Assembly: GCA_029532625.1 (NCBI GenBank)
Contig: JARFXM010000011.1
Location: forward strand, 4,601,501 to 4,665,500
Source of the DNA: Lomentospora prolificans
Taxonomy: Eukaryota; Ascomycota; Sordariomycetes; Microascales; Microascaceae
Reading direction: 5' to 3'
Length of the DNA stretch: 64,000 nucleotides
The notes below the pieces were generated by a model. The model saw only the letters and a program-made list of their open reading frames with translations. It searched no databases and was not told the origin of the DNA. The position numbers were made by a program, and so were the translations under genes. Every line of letters starts with the position of its first letter. Within the stretch, counting starts at the first letter, position 1. Below, piece after piece: positions 1-9,337 of the stretch.

Positions 1-498
1 GGAACTCCCGCCAACTCCAGAATCCCCGGGCATGAGCGGCCACAAGAGGCGCGTTCGAGGAGACTTGTCTAGCCGGGACATAGCGTCAAAAACAAAACCG
101 AGCATCACGCATGTCACGTCAACACAACGCACGGAGAAACAAAGAAACGAGTGTATCGCTTCCCAACGAGAATTTTGGCTTCAAATGCATTCCATTTAAG
201 AAACCAGACACCCCGAATTGGCAGTCTTTTTTTTTTTTTTGGCGGCCAACTCTAAATTCCAATATGCATGTGGAAACCTGATTTTTGCCCTCAAGCATAT
301 GAAAACCCTGTCGAGGGGAAAAGGGGAAAAAAACAATGTTTCAACACCTTTGCTTTCGAATTCCCATGCACAGACCACGTCCCAGAAGAGACTCTTGGAT
401 GTTCAAACATGATTGCGTACCCCCTCTAACGAAAACCCCCCAAACTCCCTCCGTCAATTCTTTTTCAGACCATTTTGCTTCGGCGAAAAAGAAGTCGT
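1..498. other. 3' flank of RPS21, no gene seen
   Basis: No convincing coding region. The stretch carries a T homopolymer at about 226-240 and is otherwise unremarkable. It should contain the 3' UTR and terminator of the minus-strand RPS21 gene that ends at 499. Short open frames here overlap each other and look random. Confidence 0.6.
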
Positions 499-886
499 TT
501 ATCGTACGGGGTTCCAGACGTTCTTGAGGAGACCGTCGCGTTGCGCGAGCCTGTTGAGGGAGTCGTCGCTCTCGCCAACGGCACGGACGAAACCGCAGAG
601 GGCGTAGACGATGTTCTCGCCCTGGATGGCGCGGCCGTTCTCGTCAACCTTGGCAATCGAGATCTGGACGGAGGCGTGGTCCTTGGCCTTGATGATGCGG
701 TTGGTGGCGCTGCACTTGCGGGGGACGTAGCTGTGAAGATCAAGAAAAATGTCAGTAAGCCCTTGCTCTGCAATTGCATCAAGAGAGAAAGACCCGGCCG
801 CAATTCGAGTAGATTCGGGGGCACGTGGAGGCATTGAACGGGGGAAATGCGTACAGGTCGACGGTCTCGCCCTTGTCGTTCTCCAT
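499..886 (-). CDS. RPS21: 40S ribosomal protein S21 (eS21)
   Basis: Small-subunit ribosomal protein that takes part in 40S maturation. Two exons: 886-855, starting with ATG and encoding MENDKGETVDL, and 730-499. The 124-nt intron (854-731) has a GTACGC donor and a CTTCACAG acceptor; joining restores a leucine codon and runs into YVPRKCSATNRII. The joined product is 87 aa, the usual length for the family, and ends NVWNPVR. An early intron after a very short coding exon is common in fungal ribosomal protein genes. It is divergent from SLX4, so 887-1382 serves both promoters. The identification is firm because the protein is highly conserved. Confidence 0.97.
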
Positions 887-1382
887 GGCTGCGGTATGTG
901 TGAGATACGGCTTCGAAAATGAAGATTAGGAGGGTGGTGTTGGTGGTCGGGATTGGTGACGATGAGGCTTTGGCCGGGAGGGGCTTCCGAGATGTCGCAA
1001 AAAAATATAATCGGTAGTATTGTGAGGTGCAATTTTCGTGCGGGGCGAGTGGATCAGAAGGGCTCTGTCACGAGATTTATCACGTGTGGATAAATACATG
1101 CAAGGTCAGGTGACTTCGCGAGCAAGTCGCGAAAGGTTCTCCCTTCTCGAGGCCCGTTTCGCAAGGGTGCTAAATTGTTTATCGCCCGAATTCTCCGGAG
1201 TGTCCATATCAGCAACCGTTAACGAGACACAACGCCGACGTTCGCGCATTCTCCTGCCCCAACAAAGCCGTTTTTGCACCACTGAACGACTTATGCTCCG
1301 AGACCGCACCCCTTTGGGGTAGGAGAAAAAGAAAACCATTCTGCTGTGCAAGATTGGCCTGAGATGCGCGCTGCGCACTCAA
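887..1382. promoter_or_regulatory. Divergent promoter RPS21 / SLX4
   Basis: This 496-bp region lies between the start codons of RPS21 (minus) and SLX4 (plus). Visible motifs are a CACGTG box at 1081-1086 and two copies of TCGCGA at 1116-1121 and 1127-1132, 11 bp apart. CACGTG is the Cbf1-type site found upstream of ribosomal protein genes in many ascomycetes; that it acts here is inference. No ORF in the interval looks real. Confidence 0.55.
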
Positions 1383-4013
1383 ATGCCCCGCCCTCCCCTG
1401 TCCGCCATGGCTACCAACGCCGTTCTCCTGAGCTCGTCCCCGGCGGCTGCTAGCAAGCGCGGCTCCCTGAGACTGGGGCGTTCATCATCTCCAGAGTTTC
1501 CTTCCCTGCACGAATTGATATCCCAAAAAGAGAACCACAATGCGAGAGCCCCACAACCACGCCGCGGTGACCTGGGTGAAGCGAGCAAAAACGGTACTTC
1601 ACGAACCGGATCAACGATGCCGTCTACGGCTTCGACGGCAACACGGCCACCGTCTTGCAACAGCAGCATCCTGATTGAAGAGATATTAGACACATCGATG
1701 GACTCGATTGAGATTTCTGCTCTAAATCGCAGCACTCCCGAACCCCGAGCTGAGCCGGTGAAGAATCCATCAGGGAAGCTGGACAATGCCAAACCAACAA
1801 AGGCGAAGAAGGCAGCAGGCAATGTGAGCCGCCATTTCGAGCCACCTGTGCCGGAGAATCATCCAGCAGAAGCGCCAGACGAACCCCTGAATTTGCCCGC
1901 TGCGATGAGTAGGCGAACTCATTGGACCCCGCCCCCAAAGGATACGATACGGGAGATTGGCTCGCGGTCGTCCGATATTATTGAGCTCCTATCCTCAACC
2001 ACCAAGGCGGCAGACGTTGCCAATGTACGTGAAGCTTTTAAAACGCTAAGCGAAACCTACGGCTACGTGGAAGAAGTGGATGGCCTAAGTGCGGGCCCCG
2101 AGCCTCCTAAGTTGGAGGCGGTGCTCAAGAAGCGCAAGCTGCTTGAACTGGTACCTACTGCCGCAACGACTACGACTGAGAACCTACCGCTGGTTGAGAA
2201 GTCACCGACAAAGAAGGCGCCTAAAAAGAAGGCGAGGACAATTACCGGGCTCGCCACGGCGGCCTATGTCCCCAAAGATGACGTTCCCACGTTAGACCTC
2301 GTAGAGGACACGTCCACGACATCCTCCAATGGAATGACCCGGGGCAAGGGTTCCACGGCGACAAAACCAAAAACTGCTACATTTAAGAGGAAGACCAAGG
2401 CGAAGAAAACCCAGGAACCGGAAGTCATCCTCTTGTCTCCAGGGGCAGCCTTGCAGCACGTAGCAAATCAAGATTTCGTTTTTGGGACATCGAGCCAGTT
2501 GGCGCGCCAGCAGCATGTTACACACCCTGAGGACCTACCGGGGCTTCGACGTGACCTGCCGATAGACGACGAATATGTGACGCCTATCAACAGCGACGCG
2601 GTCGAGCCTCCAGAGACGAAGCCGCGATTATGGACCGCTGCGGCGCGGGACGCCGACGGTGAGCTTCTTCACATGGAGGTCATCGACCTGGTTGAATCTC
2701 CACAGCTCGACCACCTGTCCGATGATGTAGACCCGTTCGGCTATGTCAACTCGGATAGGAGGCCGTCTCAGTCGATGCCAAGTACGAAAGTCCGACAAGC
2801 CCGAGCAACTGGTGGAAGTAAATCGGTTCAAAATCTCAACACGCAAGACTCGGTCGCTCCAGGTAGCGGCCCTAGTCAAGCCAAACCTACGGCATCTGCA
2901 GGATCATATGACCCCTCGTCGTGGCCGATTAGTTCAAATAGCCCCCCGCCTAGCTCTCAAAAACGGCTACCGCGTGTTTATGAGCTAGAAACACTTTCTG
3001 GGAATACCACATTGCCACCAAACTGGGACGTCGAATCGCCAACCAAGGCTCCGGGCCCGACAGTACCCAGCGGACCGGAGCCGAAAGTGCCGGCATGCCC
3101 TGACTTTAGCCTATGCACGGATACCCAGTTGGCAAGGCAGGTTGCCAGTTACGGATTCAAGCCGATCAAGAAGCGGAACGCCATGATTAGTCTACTCACG
3201 CAGTGTTGGGAGAGTAAGCACCAGCCACAGCTGGATCTTGGTACGAGAGCATATTCAACAACGGCGCCGGCCGCCGAAGCAATTCCTGTTGATGCGTCGG
3301 CTTCGCTAGATGACTCCGTCACGATGCCACCTCCGCCGAAAAAGGTGGTTGATCCGGTTAAACGGCCTCGTGGACGGCCGCGGAAGAACATGGTTCCCGT
3401 GTTAAATTCGGATGATAGCGACGAAGCGCCGCCCTCCTCGCAGGTGCCGGAGACTGTCCCCGAAAAGCGACCGCGTGGCCGACCCCGCAAAAATTCGGCG
3501 ACAGCATCGACAAGCGCGGCGGTGGTGCCGAAGCCGAGGCCGAAGCCCAAGACCACGGCTACGAAAAGGAATGTGCCAACGACGCCGCAAAAGAAAAAGG
3601 TACCGGTTCTCGAGATACCCGATTCTGACTCGGAGATGGTCTCGTCGCCGGAACGCGTTTTCTCCTCTCCGCCTCCATTCGATGTTTCCGCGGCGACGGA
3701 AGACGATACGCAGCTCTCACTAGCCATGTCACCCACAGAACAGCAGGCCGAACTGTTCCGGTATATTACGCAGGCTGTCACTACGGCGCCTCCGTCTGAG
3801 GACCCACAGAACCCATCATGGCACGAAAAAATGCTCATGTACGAATCTGTAATACTGGAAGACTTAGCGGCATGGCTGAACACGGGCCAGCTATCTAGGG
3901 TAGGATGCGACGTAGAAGTATCGCCGTTGGAGGTGAAGAAGTGGTGCGAGACGAAGAGCATTTGTTGCTTGTGGCGACAGAGGATGAACGGATTGGACAG
4001 GAAGAGGCTGTAG
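1383..4013 (+). CDS. SLX4: Structure-specific endonuclease subunit SLX4
   Basis: Scaffold of the SLX1-SLX4 nuclease, which cleaves branched DNA during repair and recombination in the nucleus. Single exon, 876 aa. The N-terminal two thirds are low complexity (S/P/K rich). A SAP-like segment with YGFKPIKKRNAMISLL lies near residues 580-615. Two AT-hook-like blocks (RPRGRPRKN) lie near 660 and 695. The C-terminal conserved domain that binds SLX1 follows (about 785-876), with WLNTGQL and a closing WCETKSICCLWRQ, typical of fungal SLX4. The first ATG is at 1383; a second in-frame ATG at 1407 has the better context (GCCATGG) and may be the real start. It is divergent from RPS21. The low-complexity body evolves fast, so the call rests on the two C-terminal domains. 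Confidence 0.9.
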   Translation: MPRPPLSAMATNAVLLSSSPAAASKRGSLRLGRSSSPEFPSLHELISQKENHNARAPQPRRGDLGEASKNGTSRTGSTMPSTASTATRPPSCNSSILIEEILDTSMDSIEISALNRSTPEPRAEPVKNPSGKLDNAKPTKAKKAAGNVSRHFEPPVPENHPAEAPDEPLNLPAAMSRRTHWTPPPKDTIREIGSRSSDIIELLSSTTKAADVANVREAFKTLSETYGYVEEVDGLSAGPEPPKLEAVLKKRKLLELVPTAATTTTENLPLVEKSPTKKAPKKKARTITGLATAAYVPKDDVPTLDLVEDTSTTSSNGMTRGKGSTATKPKTATFKRKTKAKKTQEPEVILLSPGAALQHVANQDFVFGTSSQLARQQHVTHPEDLPGLRRDLPIDDEYVTPINSDAVEPPETKPRLWTAAARDADGELLHMEVIDLVESPQLDHLSDDVDPFGYVNSDRRPSQSMPSTKVRQARATGGSKSVQNLNTQDSVAPGSGPSQAKPTASAGSYDPSSWPISSNSPPPSSQKRLPRVYELETLSGNTTLPPNWDVESPTKAPGPTVPSGPEPKVPACPDFSLCTDTQLARQVASYGFKPIKKRNAMISLLTQCWESKHQPQLDLGTRAYSTTAPAAEAIPVDASASLDDSVTMPPPPKKVVDPVKRPRGRPRKNMVPVLNSDDSDEAPPSSQVPETVPEKRPRGRPRKNSATASTSAAVVPKPRPKPKTTATKRNVPTTPQKKKVPVLEIPDSDSEMVSSPERVFSSPPPFDVSAATEDDTQLSLAMSPTEQQAELFRYITQAVTTAPPSEDPQNPSWHEKMLMYESVILEDLAAWLNTGQLSRVGCDVEVSPLEVKKWCETKSICCLWRQRMNGLDRKRL

Positions 4014-4730
4014 GTGTGAGCCTTGGCGTCGGCGACGGATGCCGGGAGACGTGCGGAGCGGAGGGTTTCTTACCGCTTGTATATGCCTACGAAACTCGTC
4101 TTTTTTTTGGTGTTATTGCGGCATAGGATTTTTGAGAGCGCCACAGCCTTGGAGCATTGGTCTTGATTCTGCGCACTTGCGCCCGCGATATACCTCGTGT
4201 ATTAGTTCTTTTGTCACGCTTATGATAGTTACGAAATACCACTTTGATCACCAACGGAACCAGTCACTTTTGCGTTTTGTCCCCGCTGGCGATTATGAAC
4301 TCGACCGTCTTTAGCGCCGGGCGCTTGGGAATGATCAGCGGCGTCTGAAAGCCGCTGAGCCTCGGCATCTCACCAACCCCAGCCAGCATTCCCCCAGTTT
4401 TCCCCACATTCAACTGAACCTTGGAACGCTAGCCCGTCTCGCGCTCTTCGCTTGGACGAAACCAAGCAGGCCGATTGATTGATGGGAACGAACGCAACCT
4501 ATCCCTCGTGCTGAATACAAGTAGAGGAGGATGGCCACCCTGCACGCTTGGATACAACGTCGACCATTTTCTCAGTTTACCGCATTCAAATGTAAGTTTG
4601 ACTCTTCTTCCTGCCGTGGTCAATTGATGGGGATATCTTCGTCGTGCTGATTATTTGGGGCCGATGGGGGGGGGAAGTCGGGTTAGCCTTTGCCACTTGT
4701 GCGCCATCCTCACAATCTTGTTATTCAACA
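4014..4730. other. Intergenic, SLX4 to Nudix gene
   Basis: About 0.7 kb holding the 3' end of SLX4 and the promoter of the Nudix gene that starts at 4731. A G8 run lies at 4667-4674. No supported gene; a 394-codon minus-strand frame entering from 5835 is a shadow of the Nudix gene. Confidence 0.5.
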
Positions 4731-6046
4731 ATGTCTCAAGCTCGTCCCAAGAAGCCCATCCCGGAGCCGAGCCCCAGCGCCAGGTAAGAAGAAATGCCAC
4801 GGCCCATGGCAAACAAAGCATGGCCGCGGTTTCTATATTCCCCAGACCACATGGCACACGCACAACTACACACGTACTTATGCGAAACCTGCCAGCGTGG
4901 TCCTCATCTCCCCTACGAACCAGGTCCTCCTCCTCCACCGCGTCAAGACATCCACATCGTTTGCATCGGCGCACGTCTTTCCCGGCGGCAACGTGGATGC
5001 CAAGCATGATGGCGAGGTTCCTCCGCCGGAGAACGCGGCCCAGAGACACGCCGACGGGCCGGCGTATCGCGTCGCGGCGCTGAGGGAGTGCTTCGAGGAG
5101 AGCGGCATCCTGCTCGCCAAGGGGAAGGACGGCAAGTTGATGAACCTGAGTGAGGCCGTGAGGGACGACGGTAGGCGAAAGGTGCACAACGGCGAGATCA
5201 AGTTTGGTGACTGGCTCGAGGGTGTAGGCGCCGTGCCCGACGTCGGTAAGTACCATATATATACAACATCCCCGGCCGGCGTCAGTCCGTTCCACAAACA
5301 GATATAAAAGAGGTCTCGAGCGAAAAGAAGCTAACGGCGCATCGCATGGCAAGACGGCCTCATCCCCTTTACCCGCTGGATCACCCCGCCTCCCACCCCC
5401 AAACGCTTCACCACCCAAATGTACCTCTACTTCCTGCCCCCGAACCCCGACCAAACAGCCTCTGCCACCGCTGCCAACGCTGCCAGCGCCCCGATCCCGC
5501 CCGAAACCTCCCCCATCGTCGTGCCCACCCCCGACGGCGGCATCGAGCACACCTCGGCCGAATTCGCGCCCCCCATCCGCCTGGATCCGCCGCCACCACG
5601 ACCACGCCATCAGCATGTTCCCGCCACAATACTTCCTCCTCGCCCTCCTCGCGCGCTTCTTTCCCCGCGACACCGCGTCCCCTCCCGCACCCCCGCAATC
5701 CGTCGTCCAGGCCGAACGCGCCAGGCTCCTAGAGTTCATCGCCGGCACCCCCGCGGCGCTGAACCACCCCGCCCCGAACCACCCCACTTCCGCCATCCCG
5801 TGGGCCGAGAAGATCATCAGTCCTAGGGTCCTCAAGGTCAGGGAGGACGGCTACGTTGTGCTGGGCTTGGATAAGGCCAGCGCCGAGGTGGAGGGCATTC
5901 GGGACGGGAAGGTCCGCGGCGGCCTCTTCGATGCGGTCGTCGTCGTCAATCTCAAAGCCAAGGGCGGGCCGTGGAATTTGGGCGTTTTCGGGAGGGACGA
6001 GGCGTTGAGGGGGGAGATTGGGCCGCCGGCGAGCGGGAAGCTGTGA
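4731..6046 (+). CDS. NUDT19-like Nudix hydrolase, frameshifted in this sequence
   Basis: Nudix-fold hydrolase of the NUDT19 type; family members hydrolyse nucleotide-diphosphate substrates such as CoA derivatives. Three exons: 4731-4783 (MSQARPKKP...), 4896-5245 and 5354-6046. The introns are 4784-4895 (GTAAGA..CCAG) and 5246-5353 (GTAAGT..CAAG). The joins give SASVVLISPTNQVLLLHRV and VDGLIPFTRW. The Nudix region shows HVFPGGNVD and then AALRECFEESGILL, the RExxEExG-like core. A later MFPPQYFLL block matches the distal NUDT19 region. The frame breaks in the C6 run at 5569-5574: before it the frame reads HTSAEFAPP, and removing one C continues PSAWIRRHHDHAISMFPPQYF to the stop at 6046. No intron explains this. 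Either the C is a sequence error or the gene is a pseudogene. Convergent with the regulator at 6364. Confidence 0.8.
5569..5574 (+). other. C6 tract at apparent +1 frameshift
   Basis: The run of six C sits exactly where the coding frame of the Nudix gene changes. Five C would keep the frame open from the second intron to the stop at 6046. Confidence 0.7.
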
Positions 6047-6363
6047 GCATGTGGCGCGCGAGAGAGACGCAACTGGTGTATATAGACTCGTCAATTATAT
6101 ATACCTGAGTTGAAGACGCCCAGAGTAAACTCAGTCCCCATTTTCTTTGCCCATCTCGGATATCTAAACGTTAGGTGCGGCATCGAGGCCGTGAGAGCTC
6201 TATATTCTCATCATGCTGCGAATTCAAAACATGCACCCTGCCGTAAAGCAAGGAAATAGGTATCACTATAGCCAGGGAAAAAAAAAGAAAAAAAAAAGAC
6301 ATACAAACACCTCCAGACAATATATAAACTCCCTTCGGTCCCATCCCAGGTCATGCATCGATG
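6047..6363. other. Convergent 3' region, Nudix / Zn2Cys6 regulator
   Basis: 317 bp between two convergent stop codons. It contains TATATATA-like sequence near 6098 and an A-rich run at about 6279-6298. It is probably both 3' UTRs; no gene seen. Confidence 0.6.
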
Positions 6364-9337
6364 CTACATACGCAAGCCCCGTACCGTATCACCCCAAGAT
6401 TGCCAATTAAACTCGTCAATATTCATATTGCCATCATCAAGCCCATCGAGCTGCGCCGACACAGGCCCCTGTCCTGGACCTTGTGCGTCGCTTGACACGC
6501 CCGACGAAAACGGATCATGCGGCCACAGCCAGGGCGGAATGTTGGCCGCCGCCTGCGCATGCACACCTTCCAAGTTCGGCATCCCCAGCGCCGGCGAATT
6601 CTGCACACCGTCGGGCTGGGGGGCCGGAATGATTGTTTGATTCCCATGGATGCTAGGTCTCTGTGTTTCCGTGGGGCCGGTCTGCATCACGAGGGATGAG
6701 GCTGTGGTTGTCGGAAGGGTTGATCCGGGGGACATGACTCGCCACCAGACGATGGGGTCGAACGGCGCGTCTATAATTTGGCTAAGGTACGCTTCCCTCG
6801 TGTTGTTCAAGTTGGTTGCGTTCTGGACCTCGCCGCCGAGGGGTTGCGAGTGCGGCTGCACGGCGTACCCCGGAGATTGACCTCCCATTTCCGAATCAGA
6901 CGGGGCGAGTTGTGGTTGCCCCGTCTTTAACCCACCGTCGCTCATGGGAGTGGGTTGCACAAGCGCTAGCCATCGCTCCCGGACCTCGTTCAAGTCGACG
7001 TCCATGTCGGGCGCCGCGCGGCCGAAGCGTGGACGATGCTGGTTTGTCCAGTCTTCCTTGTCTAGCTTGCGGGCTTCCTCAGGATTGGCCTTCAGCCGCT
7101 CAATCTCCGCCTGGCGATGCCGACGGGCCTTGAGAAGCAGCTTCCGCAACGGCATCCACACAGCGAGATGGTCTGCCGTCTTGGTCAGGTCGAAGCTCTG
7201 ACGACTATTCAAAGAGCGGTTCAGATCATTCCACGCGCGTTCCATTGTCGCCGACCAGGGCCTGCGGCACATCTCAAGCAGGATATACGCAATGGCGTGC
7301 CACTGGGTGTAAGTCTGGAAGAGCCATCTCCACCGCTTGAACTGGGGGTCGTTGTTGAGCCGGTAAGTGTACTCTATGATCTCGACTGCCGAAACAAAAA
7401 GCCGCTCCTTGATCAGGTCGGAAAGCTCAGTCCCCTTGCCGGGAAACAGGGCTGGTTGATATATGATGAGCGAGCTCTTGGCCATGAGAATACGGGCGAC
7501 CAGGGTGGCCATGGTGACAAGAGGCCCTTTATCGCCGTCGATGAATCTGAGAAAGTTGGCCTCGACCCGAGCGTAGGTTTCGACAAGCATGCGCTCGCGC
7601 TCTGCCATGCTCGACGAGCTATCTTTTGGACACACCCCACCGGCGGCGGTGGCGAGGGCGAACAGACGGCGACTAAGAGCAATGACCTCATGACGTACAA
7701 TTGCCATGGAGGAATCAGTGAGCCCTTCGCGAGCGGGTGGCAGCTCTGTCGATTCAGGGCTGATATCCTCATCGTTTATGTTGGTGGGGAATTCGGTGTC
7801 GAAGGTGCGGCTGACGATAGTCAGGTCCGTACCCATCTCCTCGGCCGAGCGCATGTCGATTCCGCAAATGACCCACCACACGCGCCTCCTCATCTCGGTC
7901 TCAAAGGGAGGTAGATTGAACTGGGTGCCGTCACGGTGAAGACCAAGCCCTTGGGCGATGCGAATAAGCAGTCCGGTGGCGGTCCAGCAAAAGCGAGTGT
8001 CATCGTGCCGTCTCACCACCGCAAGGAAGAGCGTAAGTGCCGTGAGAGACGTCAAGTCGAGGCTCCGCAGCAGGTTAGTTTTGGCGAGCGCTTGCTCGAG
8101 GGCAAACCGGTAGCGGACGAGGAGGGGTGCTTTGGGAGAGCCAAGCTCTGCTTCCACCTGGGATAAATGTCAGTATGGCTGACTTCTCAACATCCAATTC
8201 TATAAGGTGGTATAGACGTACCTCATCCTCCTCTAGCGCAACCAGGGCGGCAAAGTAGATGGCAAAGACGAGGGCTTCGTTCGGGGGTGTAAGATCGCGA
8301 GCACCATTTACTAGCTCCTGGAAAATCTTGTCAAGGCTTGGCATGTGAATGAGCTTGATCGCAGGCTCGACGTTTTCTTTATAAATCTGCCATAGATAGG
8401 GTATTTGGTCGGGTGGTGGATGATAGGTCGAGAGATCAATGTCGCAGGCGCGGTAGCCGAATAGAAAGGCATCGTGGCTTTGCGAGTCGGGAGGCTGTGC
8501 CAGTTCCGATGTCTCTTCATCAGATGTATAGTCGAGCTCGTCAGGCAAGGAGTGGACACCACTGCGAATTTCGTCAAACTAGACATCATAGTGAGTGAGT
8601 AGGCAGCTCTAGAAAATGGGCAGTTGTTTCGGCGATCTGAAGCATACCTCGTCCTTGACACTCGACCAAAAGGCGCTGCTAATATAACGTCCCTTGCCTT
8701 TGTTGATAACCAGTCGACCAAACTTCTTGTACAGGCTGGCATTCACTTCGTAATTGGGAGCGTAGGCTGGCTTGGCCGGCTGGCTGGGAGCGGGAGCGAT
8801 AGCAGAGGTACTGGATGGAGATGACTCCTCCTTGCTCCCGGGTGTCGCGCCGCTTCCATAGCTATCAGATGCATCCGGGCCGGCCTCGGGAGAAGCCGTC
8901 GACATGGACGCCTGGCGGGTGTGTTCGGTGTCCACCTGGCTGCTTAACTCCTCCACGATTCCTTCCAGCTTCCTCAACCTCTCGAGCAGTTCGATCTCGC
9001 GCTTCTTAGAGTTGGGCAAGGGCGCTTCCGGATCGCGAGGCCGAGGTCGGCGAGGCGCACGACCAGGGGCCGGGAAGATGCATTGGATCTGATTCCGGCG
9101 GCAGTTGGAGCAGGGCATCCGCTTGTCGCAGCGGACTTTGCGTCGGCGACATGTCACGCAGCTACGGGGATTCAAGGCCGGCGAGGCGGGAGCATTGGAG
9201 CCGGCCGGCGGCGATGGGGCTGTCGAGGGGATGTTGGTGGGGGCGGTGGTGCCGGGCTCCAGGACGGTGTAGGCGGGGATGTGGTTGCCAGTATCCGATG
9301 GCGCGGAGGGTGAATCGGTCTCAAAATCAGGGTCCAT
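6364..9337 (-). CDS. Zn2Cys6 fungal-specific transcription factor
   Basis: Probable nuclear DNA-binding regulator with unknown targets. Three exons: 9337-8648, 8578-8222 and 8157-6364. The introns are 8647-8579 (GTATGC..CTAG) and 8221-8158 (GTACGT..CCAG), both phase 0, giving 946 aa. Near residue 60 the binuclear zinc cluster CVTCRRRKVRCDKRMPCSNC is complete (CX2CX6CX5CX2CX6C), followed by basic residues and a short coiled coil (EIELLERLRKLEGIVEELSS). The middle carries the fungal transcription-factor homology region, with IPYLWQIYKENVEPAIKLIH and later LLIRIAQGLGLHRDG and RRRVWWVICGIDMRSAEEMG. The C-terminal third is Q/P/G rich. A 3.9-kb gene-poor region lies upstream. I do not recognise an ortholog with a known target. 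Confidence 0.93.

Noticed and set aside
4651..5835. 394-codon minus-strand open frame
   Set aside because: It is antisense to the Nudix exons and introns, G/R rich and motif-free.
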